Assembly (NCBI GenBank): GCA_964554185.1
Contig: CAZKNJ010000044.1
Coordinates: forward strand, 1-15,312
Length of the DNA: 15,312 bases
Source: CAZKNJ01 sp964554185
Lineage (GTDB): Bacteria > 4484-113
Reading direction: 5' to 3'
Below are positions 7,354-13,791 of this stretch, piece after piece (the first letter of the stretch is position 1; each line of letters starts with the position of its first letter). The notes beneath the pieces are model-generated. The model was not told the origin of the DNA, ran no database searches, and was given only the letters and a program-made list of their open reading frames with translations. Both the position numbers and the translations under genes were made by a program.

Positions 7354-9480
7354 ATGGGGAGAAAGGGATTATTCATCATTGTTGAAATGCTGGCGGTTTC
7401 GCTCGCGTTGATGGTCCTGCCGATTGGGGCGCAAAGCGCGCAGCCAGGACTGGCGGAGAGCTACGGGGAACAGGCGGAGCTGTTCGCGCGGGCGCTGGCG
7501 CAGGTGGGGCTCACTCCGGACGACGTACAAATGGACGCCCGCGACATGGCGCTCTGGGGCGGCGACAAGTACCGGCTGAAGCTGCTGGACGTGTTCTTTG
7601 ACGACCCGTGGAAGATCAGCCCGTACACACGCTCGCTCACCGACGGGCTGCTGCAAAGCGATGAGGACCTCACGGCGATTGTGGTCAGCGCGCACAAGCG
7701 GCTGGATCGCGCGGTGCGGCTGGGGCTCATCGGCGACCCGTTGGAGGCGCAGAAGCTGCGCGTGCAGGAGCTGGGCGGGAAGAACCTCGCCGTGGCGCTG
7801 GCGGAGCTGACGGGCCGCCCGGACGCGGAGTTCAAGACCGTGGAGTACCGCGCGCTGCCGGACGCCGTGCGGGACGCCGCGGCGCTGGTGCTCTTCACCG
7901 TGCCGGAAGTGATGCGCTACCGCGAACTCGCGCTGGAGGCGCCGCTCAAGCGGCTGGGGCTGGACCCGGAGGCGACATACCGCGAAGTACTGGACTACGT
8001 CATTACGACGTGGGAGGAAGATGTGTCGGAGGAAGCGGAGGACCTGGAGCAAGTGCTGCTGATGGAAGCGCTGATGGACAACTGCGACTGGACGCTGCTC
8101 AACACCGGCGCGACGCTGCTGGCGCTGGCGGCGCAGGAGGCCAAGCGGATGCTGGCGGAGGCGGACGCGGAAGCGCTGGCGCAGGACTTTGACTTCATCG
8201 CCAATACTCCGATGGGGTACGTGATGCTGGGCGGGATTGGCGGTGGTTACTACGGCGCGGACGACCACCTGCTCATCATTGACACCGGCGGGGACGACGC
8301 CTATGCGAGCGGCGCGGCGAACCGCAGCTTCGCGTGCGGCGCGAGCGTGTGCCTGGACCTCGCGGGCAATGATACATACAAGAACGAGGGCGCGAAGACA
8401 CCGGCTTTCGGCGCGGGCGTGTTCGGCTACGGCATTCTCATAGACTGCGCGGGCGACGACACTTACGAGACGCCCTATGTGGGCGAGGGCTGCGGCGTAT
8501 TCGGCACGGGGGTGCTGTGGGACTGCGCGGGGAACGACCGCTACGACGGAATGAAGAACCTGCAGGGCTGCGGGGTGTTCGGCACCGGCATACTGATAGA
8601 CAATGCGGGTGACGACGTTTACGCGCTGTACGAATACGGCCAGGGCTACGGCTACACCATGGGCTGCGGCTATCTCATCGACACCGAAGGCGACGACAAG
8701 TACATCGGGAAGATGGAGCCGCAGGAGTTGTCCAACGGCGGGCCCTTCGGCGCGGAGCGGTTCATCCACTTTGCGCAGGGCGCGGCCTTCGGCCGCCGGT
8801 CGGACTTCACCGACGGCCACTCCTGGGCCGGCGGCGTGGGCATTCTGACGGACGGCGCGGGCGATGACGAATACACCTGCGACGTGTACGGCCAGGGCAC
8901 CGGCTACTGGTACAGCGTGGGCATCCTCGCCGACAAGACCGGAGATGACAAGCACCAAGGGGGCTCGTACAGCCTCGGCAGCGCGCCGCACTTCGCCGTC
9001 GGCGTGTTGCAGGACGAATCTGGTGACGACCGCTACTACATGCGGCAGATACAGTGCCTGGGCAACGGGCGCGACTGGAGCATCGGCTGGTTTGAGGACG
9101 CCGCCGGGGACGATTGGTACCAGGGCGGGGCGTTCAGCTTCGGCACCGGCGACGTGAACGGCCTCGGCTTGTTCTGGGACCGCGCGGGCGACGACACCTA
9201 CATCGCCAAGGGCATCAGCTTCGGCCAGTCGCGGATGGAAAGCGGCGCGGGCCTGCGCGACTTCATGCTGACGCTGGGGCTGTTTGTGGACGGCGGCGGG
9301 CTGGACCGCTATCTAAGGCTGCCGGGAGACGAGGCGCCGAGCGGGACGCCCACGCCGGAGCTGATGGACGCCGAAGGGCTGGCGCCGCTGGAGCTTCCGT
9401 ACAACGGCGCGTGCTGGTCACGCGAGACGCAGGGCAGCGACGTGCCGGGCGCATGCGGCGCGGGCATTGACGCCGAGTAG
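7354..9480 (+). CDS. Exported protein with about 27-residue D-x-(A/G)-G-(D/N)-D-x-Y tandem repeats
   Basis: The 708-residue protein begins with a signal peptide (MGRKG, hydrophobic to about residue 25, GAQSA before Q). Residues 30-300 are mostly helical and unassigned. Residues 305-655 are tandem repeats, each with a turn motif followed by Gly/Phe/Tyr-rich strands such as GCGVFGTGILID. Motif copies are at 311, 336, 365, 391, 417, 444, 501, 528, 555, 583 and 610, with a worn copy near 645; steps are 25-29 residues except one of 57, where a copy has decayed. The fold implied is a beta-solenoid with an acidic turn per coil, perhaps binding Ca2+. It resembles RTX turns in chemistry but not in period. 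There is no LPXTG, lipobox or type IX tail. The start ATG 7354 lacks a Shine-Dalgarno; ATG 7387 would cut the signal peptide. Function unknown. Confidence 0.8.
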   Translation: MGRKGLFIIVEMLAVSLALMVLPIGAQSAQPGLAESYGEQAELFARALAQVGLTPDDVQMDARDMALWGGDKYRLKLLDVFFDDPWKISPYTRSLTDGLLQSDEDLTAIVVSAHKRLDRAVRLGLIGDPLEAQKLRVQELGGKNLAVALAELTGRPDAEFKTVEYRALPDAVRDAAALVLFTVPEVMRYRELALEAPLKRLGLDPEATYREVLDYVITTWEEDVSEEAEDLEQVLLMEALMDNCDWTLLNTGATLLALAAQEAKRMLAEADAEALAQDFDFIANTPMGYVMLGGIGGGYYGADDHLLIIDTGGDDAYASGAANRSFACGASVCLDLAGNDTYKNEGAKTPAFGAGVFGYGILIDCAGDDTYETPYVGEGCGVFGTGVLWDCAGNDRYDGMKNLQGCGVFGTGILIDNAGDDVYALYEYGQGYGYTMGCGYLIDTEGDDKYIGKMEPQELSNGGPFGAERFIHFAQGAAFGRRSDFTDGHSWAGGVGILTDGAGDDEYTCDVYGQGTGYWYSVGILADKTGDDKHQGGSYSLGSAPHFAVGVLQDESGDDRYYMRQIQCLGNGRDWSIGWFEDAAGDDWYQGGAFSFGTGDVNGLGLFWDRAGDDTYIAKGISFGQSRMESGAGLRDFMLTLGLFVDGGGLDRYLRLPGDEAPSGTPTPELMDAEGLAPLELPYNGACWSRETQGSDVPGACGAGIDAE

Positions 9481-9550
9481 CGACACCGCGTGCGAACGCT
9501 GATGCCGGTCAGCTGCCGGGCTGGTGAGACGCAGTTGTCGCCGATGCAGT

Positions 9551-9796
9551 CTAGGTCTTCGGACGAGCTTCGTTCACCCTTAACTGCCTACCGTCCACGT
9601 CCTTGCCGTTCAAGGCCTCAATCGCGGCCTTGGCCTCCTCGTCGTTCGGCATCTCCACGAAGCCGAATCCGCGCGAGCGGCCGGTGAACTTGTCGGCAAT
9701 CACATTGGCCGAGGTGACCTCGCCGTAGGGGGCAAACGTCTGGCGAAGGTCGTCGTCGGTAGAGTTGTAGGGCAGATTACCCACGTAAATGTTCAT
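9551..9796 (-). CDS. Small RRM-type RNA-binding protein
   Basis: The 81-residue product is a single RNA-recognition motif, like the small glycine-rich Rbp proteins of cyanobacteria and other bacteria that bind single-stranded RNA in the cytoplasm, often in cold or stress conditions. RNP2 is IYVGNL (3-8) and RNP1 is RGFGFVEM (42-49); both keep the aromatic residues that stack on RNA bases. The domain ends with LRVNEARPKT and there is no glycine-rich tail. ATG 9796 is chosen over the TTG 12 bp upstream because GGAG is 6 nt before it and the RRM begins directly with MNIYVGNLPY. A long leader precedes the gene, which suggests post-transcriptional control, possibly by the protein itself. Confidence 0.92.
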   Translation of the reverse strand: MNIYVGNLPYNSTDDDLRQTFAPYGEVTSANVIADKFTGRSRGFGFVEMPNDEEAKAAIEALNGKDVDGRQLRVNEARPKT

Positions 9797-9956
9797 ACAA
9801 GTCTCCAAACAAAGATACAGGGTACCCGGAACTGAAGCCAGCGAATCCTCCGACTTGCACCGGCAGCTTGGTCCACCCCGGGTGGGTCAGCGGCCTCGTA
9901 GCAGGCAAAGGAGCAGGCATTAGCAAAGTGCACCCGCGCCTTGGTGGCGCAATACG
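9797..9956 (-). promoter_or_regulatory. Long structured 5' leader of the RRM gene
   Basis: From the predicted transcription start (about 9956) to the ATG is 160 nt with no open frame. The leader can form a GCGCC-ACCAA-GGCGC hairpin at its 5' end (9936-9950) and a CCACC/GGTGG hairpin at 9873-9885. Between them, on the RNA, the octamer TGCCTGCT occurs twice 12 nt apart (plus-strand AGCAGGCA at 9900-9907 and 9912-9919), with a partial third copy at 9922. An internal GGAGG (plus 9846-9850) is not followed by a start codon. The length, structure and repeated single-stranded-looking motif suggest a regulatory RNA or thermosensor; this is inference. Confidence 0.5.
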
Positions 9957-9962
9957 GCGGGG

Positions 9963-9971
9963 ATTATATCA
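9963..9971 (-). promoter_or_regulatory. Extended -10 promoter of the RRM gene
   Basis: TGATATAAT on the minus strand (9971-9963) is a perfect TGn plus TATAAT element. No good -35 is seen 17 bp upstream. The rest of the gene-free stretch up to 10122 holds only GC-rich hairpins and no open frame worth calling. Confidence 0.6.
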
Positions 9972-10013
9972 CGGCAGGCGGCCTTGACGCACTACCCATG
10001 CGGGTCTGAGCGA

Positions 10014-10032
10014 CGCGCGGCCATTCCGCGCG
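10014..10032 (-). terminator. GC-rich hairpin downstream of the ArsR-family gene
   Basis: CGCGCGG and CCGCGCG form a perfect 7-bp stem around a 5-nt loop, about 90 bp after the ArsR-family stop codon. No U-run follows on the minus strand, so it is at best a weak or factor-aided terminator. Confidence 0.3.
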
Positions 10033-10122
10033 CGGGGAGAACATAGGGGACTATAGGACGATTTGGTTTTACTACTAGCGCGGGCGGGCTGCTAAAGCGC
10101 TCGCGGGAACGCTACCGGACCA

Positions 10123-10524
10123 TCAGGCGTCCGGGGGGGACAGCTTCCCGGTGATTACGGGATGGACGATCCGCTCTTCAAGCTCTACGCCGACGATGGA
10201 CTTCACGCGGTCAAGGTCGGACTTGCCCTCGGAGCTGAACTCGGGGTTGAGGCGGTGCCACATAATATCGCTGTGCAGCAGGATGCTGCGCCAGGGCTCG
10301 GCGAAACGGTAGAAGATGCGCTTCCCGTCACGGCGGCGGCGCACGTAGCCGTGCTCGCGCAGGCGCGCTAGCTTGTGCGAGATGTTGGGCTGCGCCACCT
10401 GCAGGGCTTCGGAAAGCTCGGTTACGCACAGCGCGTACCGCGAAAGGAGCAACCCCATCCGGTAGGTCGTTTCATTACTCATCACGGAGTAATATGTCAC
10501 TAGCGGCATATTGTCAGTAGACAT
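10123..10524 (-). CDS. ArsR-family winged-helix transcriptional regulator
   Basis: The 133-residue product has the ArsR/SmtB fold: helices 1-2 (about 6-30), the helix-turn-helix TELSEALQVAQPNISHKL (35-52), then the beta-wing YVRRRRDGKRIFYRF (60-74). In metal-sensing members the turn before the DNA-binding helix reads CVC; here it is CVT, so only Cys33 remains and it is the only cysteine in the protein. Metal sensing through the classical site is therefore unlikely; redox or another ligand is possible. After the wing a charged tail (about 98-133) is unassigned. ATG 10524 is preferred because AGAAGG lies 5 nt upstream; ATG 10557, 10509 or 10482 are alternatives. The gene is divergent from the 24-haem cytochrome gene and is its likely regulator. 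Confidence 0.82.
   Translation of the reverse strand: MSTDNMPLVTYYSVMSNETTYRMGLLLSRYALCVTELSEALQVAQPNISHKLARLREHGYVRRRRDGKRIFYRFAEPWRSILLHSDIMWHRLNPEFSSEGKSDLDRVKSIVGVELEERIVHPVITGKLSPPDA
10491..10512. promoter_or_regulatory. Perfect inverted repeat at the 5' end of the ArsR-family gene (operator candidate)
   Basis: AATATG and CATATT form perfect 6-bp arms 10 nt apart. AT-rich inverted repeats of this kind are typical ArsR operators. It lies just downstream of the predicted transcription start of the regulator gene, inside its first codons if ATG 10524 is the start, so it could serve autorepression. Confidence 0.35.
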
Positions 10525-10536
10525 TTGCGCCTTCTG

Positions 10537-10565
10537 ATAATAGCGCGGGAAGACCATTTAATCAA
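10537..10565 (-). promoter_or_regulatory. Promoter of the ArsR-family gene
   Basis: On the minus strand TTGATT (10565-10560) and TATTAT (10542-10537) are 17 bp apart, a good sigma-70 match. Initiation would be near 10530, only about 6 nt before ATG 10524, so either the transcript is almost leaderless or translation begins at a later ATG. Confidence 0.5.
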
Positions 10566-10575
10566 GAGTGTGTGC

Positions 10576-10591
10576 GGATTCGTTTGAATCC
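10576..10591. promoter_or_regulatory. Perfect inverted repeat between the divergent ArsR and cytochrome genes
   Basis: GGATTC-GTTT-GAATCC has perfect 6-bp arms and lies between the two promoters: 11 bp upstream of the ArsR-gene -35 and 33 bp upstream of the cytochrome-gene -35. It is a candidate site for a regulator of either gene. Confidence 0.4.
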
Positions 10592-10623
10592 AGTGCTATT
10601 CATAAAAGCGCATACGAACTCTA

Positions 10624-10653
10624 TTGCACCAGCATAGGTGTTTGGTATATAAT
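10624..10653 (+). promoter_or_regulatory. Promoter of the multihaem cytochrome gene
   Basis: TTGCAC (10624-10629) and a consensus TATAAT (10648-10653) are 18 bp apart. Transcription would begin near 10660, leaving a leader of about 70 nt. That leader can fold CCCGCC (10674-10679) with GGCGGG (10693-10698), or instead form a small CCGC-CGG-GCGG hairpin at 10675-10685 that shares bases with the first. Confidence 0.6.
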
Positions 10654-10730
10654 GTGTTACGGCAACGTCATATCCCGCCGGGCGGCAGTTTAGGCGGGCT
10701 GCACCTGAAACAAGGTCATTGGGGGAGTTC

Positions 10731-13724
10731 ATGAAAACACGACGGACTTACGCGTTTGCCTGTCTGCTACTTGCCTGCGCGGGAGCGGCATTCATCACCG
10801 GTTGCGGCAGCTGGCACGCTCAAGTGCTCAATCTCCATCCCATCTCCGGACCGCCCTCCAAGGCGGTCGGACCGGCGGTCACGCTACCCTCCAGCCTGCA
10901 CGGCACCTCGCACGGGATGCAGTGGTGGTATGAGCAGGAAGATGGCGCGGGTGCGCTGTTCGGCGTGGACTACGCCGAGACCGGATGCGGCAATTGCCAC
11001 ACCACTGGCTGCAGTGATTGCCACGAAGATGCCGCCGGCACGCTGCCGGTCAACGAGCCGGACAAGTGCCTGGTGTGCCACAGCCGCATCGGCAAGGAAG
11101 CACAGCTCACAGTAACCGACGTGCACGTACAAGCTGGGATGGTTTGTTCCGACTGCCACAGCGGGCATGAGATCCACGGCGACGGCACCGAATACGACAG
11201 CATGTTCGCCGCCAACACGCTGGATCCTGAGTGCACCGACTGCCACGAAGGCGGCAGCGCGCCCGAAGTACCCGACACGCGCGCTCACACGGTGCACGGC
11301 GACGATCTAGCCTGCGACGCCTGCCACATGTCAACCTCCATCACCTGCTACAACTGCCACTTTGAAACCTTGCTGGATACGCACGAGAAGAAAGCCGCGG
11401 CCGCTTTCAAGGACTTCATAATCCTGGTGAATGATGAGAACGGGCAGGTGCGCGGCGGCAGCTACCAGTCGGTGGTCTACGGCGACAAGGCGTTCGTGGC
11501 CTTTGCACCCTACCACGGGCACGCTATCTCGTCCGAGGGACGCGACTGCGACGAGTGCCACGGCGGCCCGCGGATGCAGGAATACAACGATACCGGCCGA
11601 GTCCAGATGACCTGGTGGGACGACGCCGAGTCCAAAGTCAAACATACGACGGGAGTGATTCCGTTCATCCCCGACCGGATGGACTTCCAGTTCCTCAACC
11701 TGGAGGGCGGAACCTGGGCGCCCATCACTCCGACCGAGAACGGGGTACAAGCCGAGTTTTGCTCACCGCTTACGGAAAGCCAGCTGGTGGTGCTGGCATC
11801 GGCTCCGCCCGGTGATGAGCTGGCCACCAGCCTGCACGGAACCGCCAGAGGAATGCAATGGTGGTACGAGCAATCCGACGGTGCCGGCGCGCTCTTCGGC
11901 GTGGACTATGCCGACACTGGCTGCGGCAGCTGCCACATAGACACTGCCGCTCCTGACGGCGGCTGCAGCGAGTGCCACGGCGAGGCCAGCGTAAATGACC
12001 CAATAACCAACCAAGCGGAGGTGTGCGGCAACTGCCACAGCCGAATCAACAAGGAAGCACAGCTTACGTTATCCGACGTACACAAACAGGCCGGTATGGT
12101 TTGCTCCGACTGCCACAGCGGGCACGAGATACACGGGGACGGCAACGAGTACAACAGCATGTTCGAGGCATCGGCGCTTGATCCAGAATGCACCGACTGC
12201 CATGGCGGAGGCAGCGCGCCAGAAGTGCCTGCCACCAGCTCGCACACGATTCACGGCGACACGCTGGAGTGCGACGCTTGCCACATGTCGTCTTCCATCA
12301 CCTGCTACAACTGCCACTTCGAGACCTTGCTGGATACGCATGAGAAGAAGGCGGCGGCAGGCTTCAAGGACTTCATAATCCTCCTCAACGACAAGAACGG
12401 GAAGGTGCGGGGCGGCAGCTACCAGTCGGTGGTTTATGGCGACAAGTCCTTCGTCGCCTTTGGGCCATACCACAGCCATGCAGTCTCGTCGGAAGGCCGC
12501 GACTGCGACGAGTGCCACGGCGGGCCGCGCATGCAGGAGTACCGCGATACCGGGCGGGTGCAAATGACCTGGTGGAACGACGCCGAAGGCAAGGTGGAGC
12601 ACACAACCGGGGTGATTCCCTTTGTTCCCGACGTGCTGGACTTCCAGTTCGTCACGCTGGACGGCAGCACCTGGAGCCCGATCACTCCCACGGGTAGCGG
12701 CGTGCAGTACGAGTCCTGTTCGCCGCTGACGGAAAGCCAGCTCGCGATACTGGCGTTGGCCCCGCAGGCCGACAACCTGGCGACCAGCCTGCACGGCACC
12801 GCCGCAGGCATGCAATGGTGGTACGAGCGCCCGACCGGACTGAGCGGCCTCATCGGCGCAGATTACGCTGCCACCGGCTGCGGCAACTGCCACGTGGACA
12901 TTGCGGCGGCGGACGGCGGGTGCAGCGACTGCCACGGTGACGCTAGCGTGAGCGAACCCATCACCAACCAGCGGGAAGTGTGCGGAACCTGCCACAGCCG
13001 GCAGAACACCGAGATCACCTTGGGCGCGGAAGACGTGCATTTCCAGGCCGGAATGCAGTGCTCCGAGTGCCACATGGACGACATCCACGGCGACGGGACT
13101 GCGTATAACTCGATGTTTGAAGAGGGCGCGGTCAACGCTGACTGCGAGAACTGCCACGATTCCGTCTCCACTTCCATCGCCGAGCATGCCATGCACCTGG
13201 ACGAGCTAGCCTGCGACGCGTGCCATATGTCCACGTCCATCACCTGCTACAACTGCCATTTCGACTCGCTCATCACTTCAGGAGTGAAGAAGCCGTACAA
13301 GGCGTTTAACGGATTCTTGCTGCTGGTCAACGACACGCAGACGGGCAAGGTCCGCGCGGGAAGCTACCAAGCGGTGATTGAGGGTGGAGACAACACGTTC
13401 GTTGCGGTGGGCCCGTTCCACGGGCACTCGGTCACCGCGGCAGGCCGCCACTGTGTGGACTGCCACGACAATGAGCGCATCACCGAGCTGAACGACAGCG
13501 GAGCGATACGGATGACATGGTGGGATGCGGCACTGACCCCGCCGGGCATTGTTCACACGACAGGCGTCATCCCGTTCTATCCCGGCGTGATGGAGTTTGA
13601 GTTCGTGGACTACGACTCCGGTTCAGACACATGGTCTTCGGTGGGCACTACGCTCAACCAGATGCAGTGGGAGTTCTGCGAGCCGCTCACCGACGCGCAG
13701 ATGACCGCGCTGGGGATGGACTAA
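10731..13724 (+). CDS. 24-haem lipoprotein cytochrome c made of three octahaem modules
   Basis: The 997-residue protein starts with a lipoprotein signal (MKTRR, hydrophobic core, ITGC lipobox, Cys25 lipidated). After a short linker it has 24 CXXCH sites for covalent c-type haem, eight in each of three modules (residues 54-365, 366-684, 685-997). Each module opens with SLHGT, GMQWWYE and a YA-TGCG-CH site, then three more haem sites, an IHGDG segment, the close pair CDACH and ITCYNCH, and a non-haem part (GSYQ.V, HTTGVIPF) around the eighth site. Extra conserved histidines (SLHG, DVH.QAGM, IHGDG, HSH/HGH) are likely distal ligands. Such cytochromes carry electrons at or outside the outer membrane; donor and acceptor are unknown. 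ATG 10731 is preferred to TTG 10719 because GGGGGAG lies 3 nt upstream and the signal peptide begins there. The family is not one I can name. Confidence 0.9.
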   Translation: MKTRRTYAFACLLLACAGAAFITGCGSWHAQVLNLHPISGPPSKAVGPAVTLPSSLHGTSHGMQWWYEQEDGAGALFGVDYAETGCGNCHTTGCSDCHEDAAGTLPVNEPDKCLVCHSRIGKEAQLTVTDVHVQAGMVCSDCHSGHEIHGDGTEYDSMFAANTLDPECTDCHEGGSAPEVPDTRAHTVHGDDLACDACHMSTSITCYNCHFETLLDTHEKKAAAAFKDFIILVNDENGQVRGGSYQSVVYGDKAFVAFAPYHGHAISSEGRDCDECHGGPRMQEYNDTGRVQMTWWDDAESKVKHTTGVIPFIPDRMDFQFLNLEGGTWAPITPTENGVQAEFCSPLTESQLVVLASAPPGDELATSLHGTARGMQWWYEQSDGAGALFGVDYADTGCGSCHIDTAAPDGGCSECHGEASVNDPITNQAEVCGNCHSRINKEAQLTLSDVHKQAGMVCSDCHSGHEIHGDGNEYNSMFEASALDPECTDCHGGGSAPEVPATSSHTIHGDTLECDACHMSSSITCYNCHFETLLDTHEKKAAAGFKDFIILLNDKNGKVRGGSYQSVVYGDKSFVAFGPYHSHAVSSEGRDCDECHGGPRMQEYRDTGRVQMTWWNDAEGKVEHTTGVIPFVPDVLDFQFVTLDGSTWSPITPTGSGVQYESCSPLTESQLAILALAPQADNLATSLHGTAAGMQWWYERPTGLSGLIGADYAATGCGNCHVDIAAADGGCSDCHGDASVSEPITNQREVCGTCHSRQNTEITLGAEDVHFQAGMQCSECHMDDIHGDGTAYNSMFEEGAVNADCENCHDSVSTSIAEHAMHLDELACDACHMSTSITCYNCHFDSLITSGVKKPYKAFNGFLLLVNDTQTGKVRAGSYQAVIEGGDNTFVAVGPFHGHSVTAAGRHCVDCHDNERITELNDSGAIRMTWWDAALTPPGIVHTTGVIPFYPGVMEFEFVDYDSGSDTWSSVGTTLNQMQWEFCEPLTDAQMTALGMD
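10890..13721 (+). repeat. Three in-frame tandem copies of an octahaem-coding unit
   Basis: Unit 1 is 10890-11825 (312 codons), unit 2 is 11826-12782 (319 codons) and unit 3 is 12783-13721 (313 codons). Units 1 and 2 are close in protein, with long identical runs over the second half of the module; unit 3 is more diverged and lacks the SGH segment that follows the fourth haem site in the other two. The order of divergence suggests an older duplication that made unit 3 and a later one that separated units 1 and 2. Confidence 0.85.
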
Positions 13725-13749
13725 CCAACCAGACTACGCAAGGCTCAGC

Positions 13750-13767
13750 GGGCGGGGAAACCCGCCC
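13750..13767. terminator. Bidirectional hairpin between convergent cytochrome and SDR genes
   Basis: GGGCGGG-GAAA-CCCGCCC is a perfect 7-bp stem closed by a GNRA tetraloop, 25 bp after the cytochrome stop. A second stem, GCGGC-CACAA-GCCGC (13771-13785), follows at once. Neither has a real T-run, so the end of transcription may depend on the structures alone or on Rho. Confidence 0.5.
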
Positions 13768-13791
13768 ATTGCGGCCACAAGCCGCCAGTGG

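Noticed and set aside
7369..8991. A 540-codon open frame on the minus strand opposite the repeat-protein gene
   Set aside because: It is a codon-bias shadow of a high-GC gene: the product is a run of Arg/Val/Ala/His without domains, and the plus strand has a signal peptide and regular repeats.
8283..9310. RTX (haemolysin-type Ca2+) repeats in the exported protein
   Set aside because: The G-D-D turns look alike, but RTX repeats every 9 residues in the form GGxGxDxUx; here the period is about 27 with one acidic turn per unit.
12069..13196. A 375-codon open frame on the minus strand opposite the cytochrome
   Set aside because: It arises from the repeated CXXCH codons read in reverse; its amino-acid repeats follow the haem repeats exactly.
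10731..13724. Octahaem tetrathionate/nitrite reductase or hydroxylamine oxidoreductase
   Set aside because: Those have a single octahaem domain with specific catalytic-haem motifs (for example a lysine-ligated CXXCK or a cross-linking tyrosine). None is visible, and all 24 sites here are plain CXXCH.
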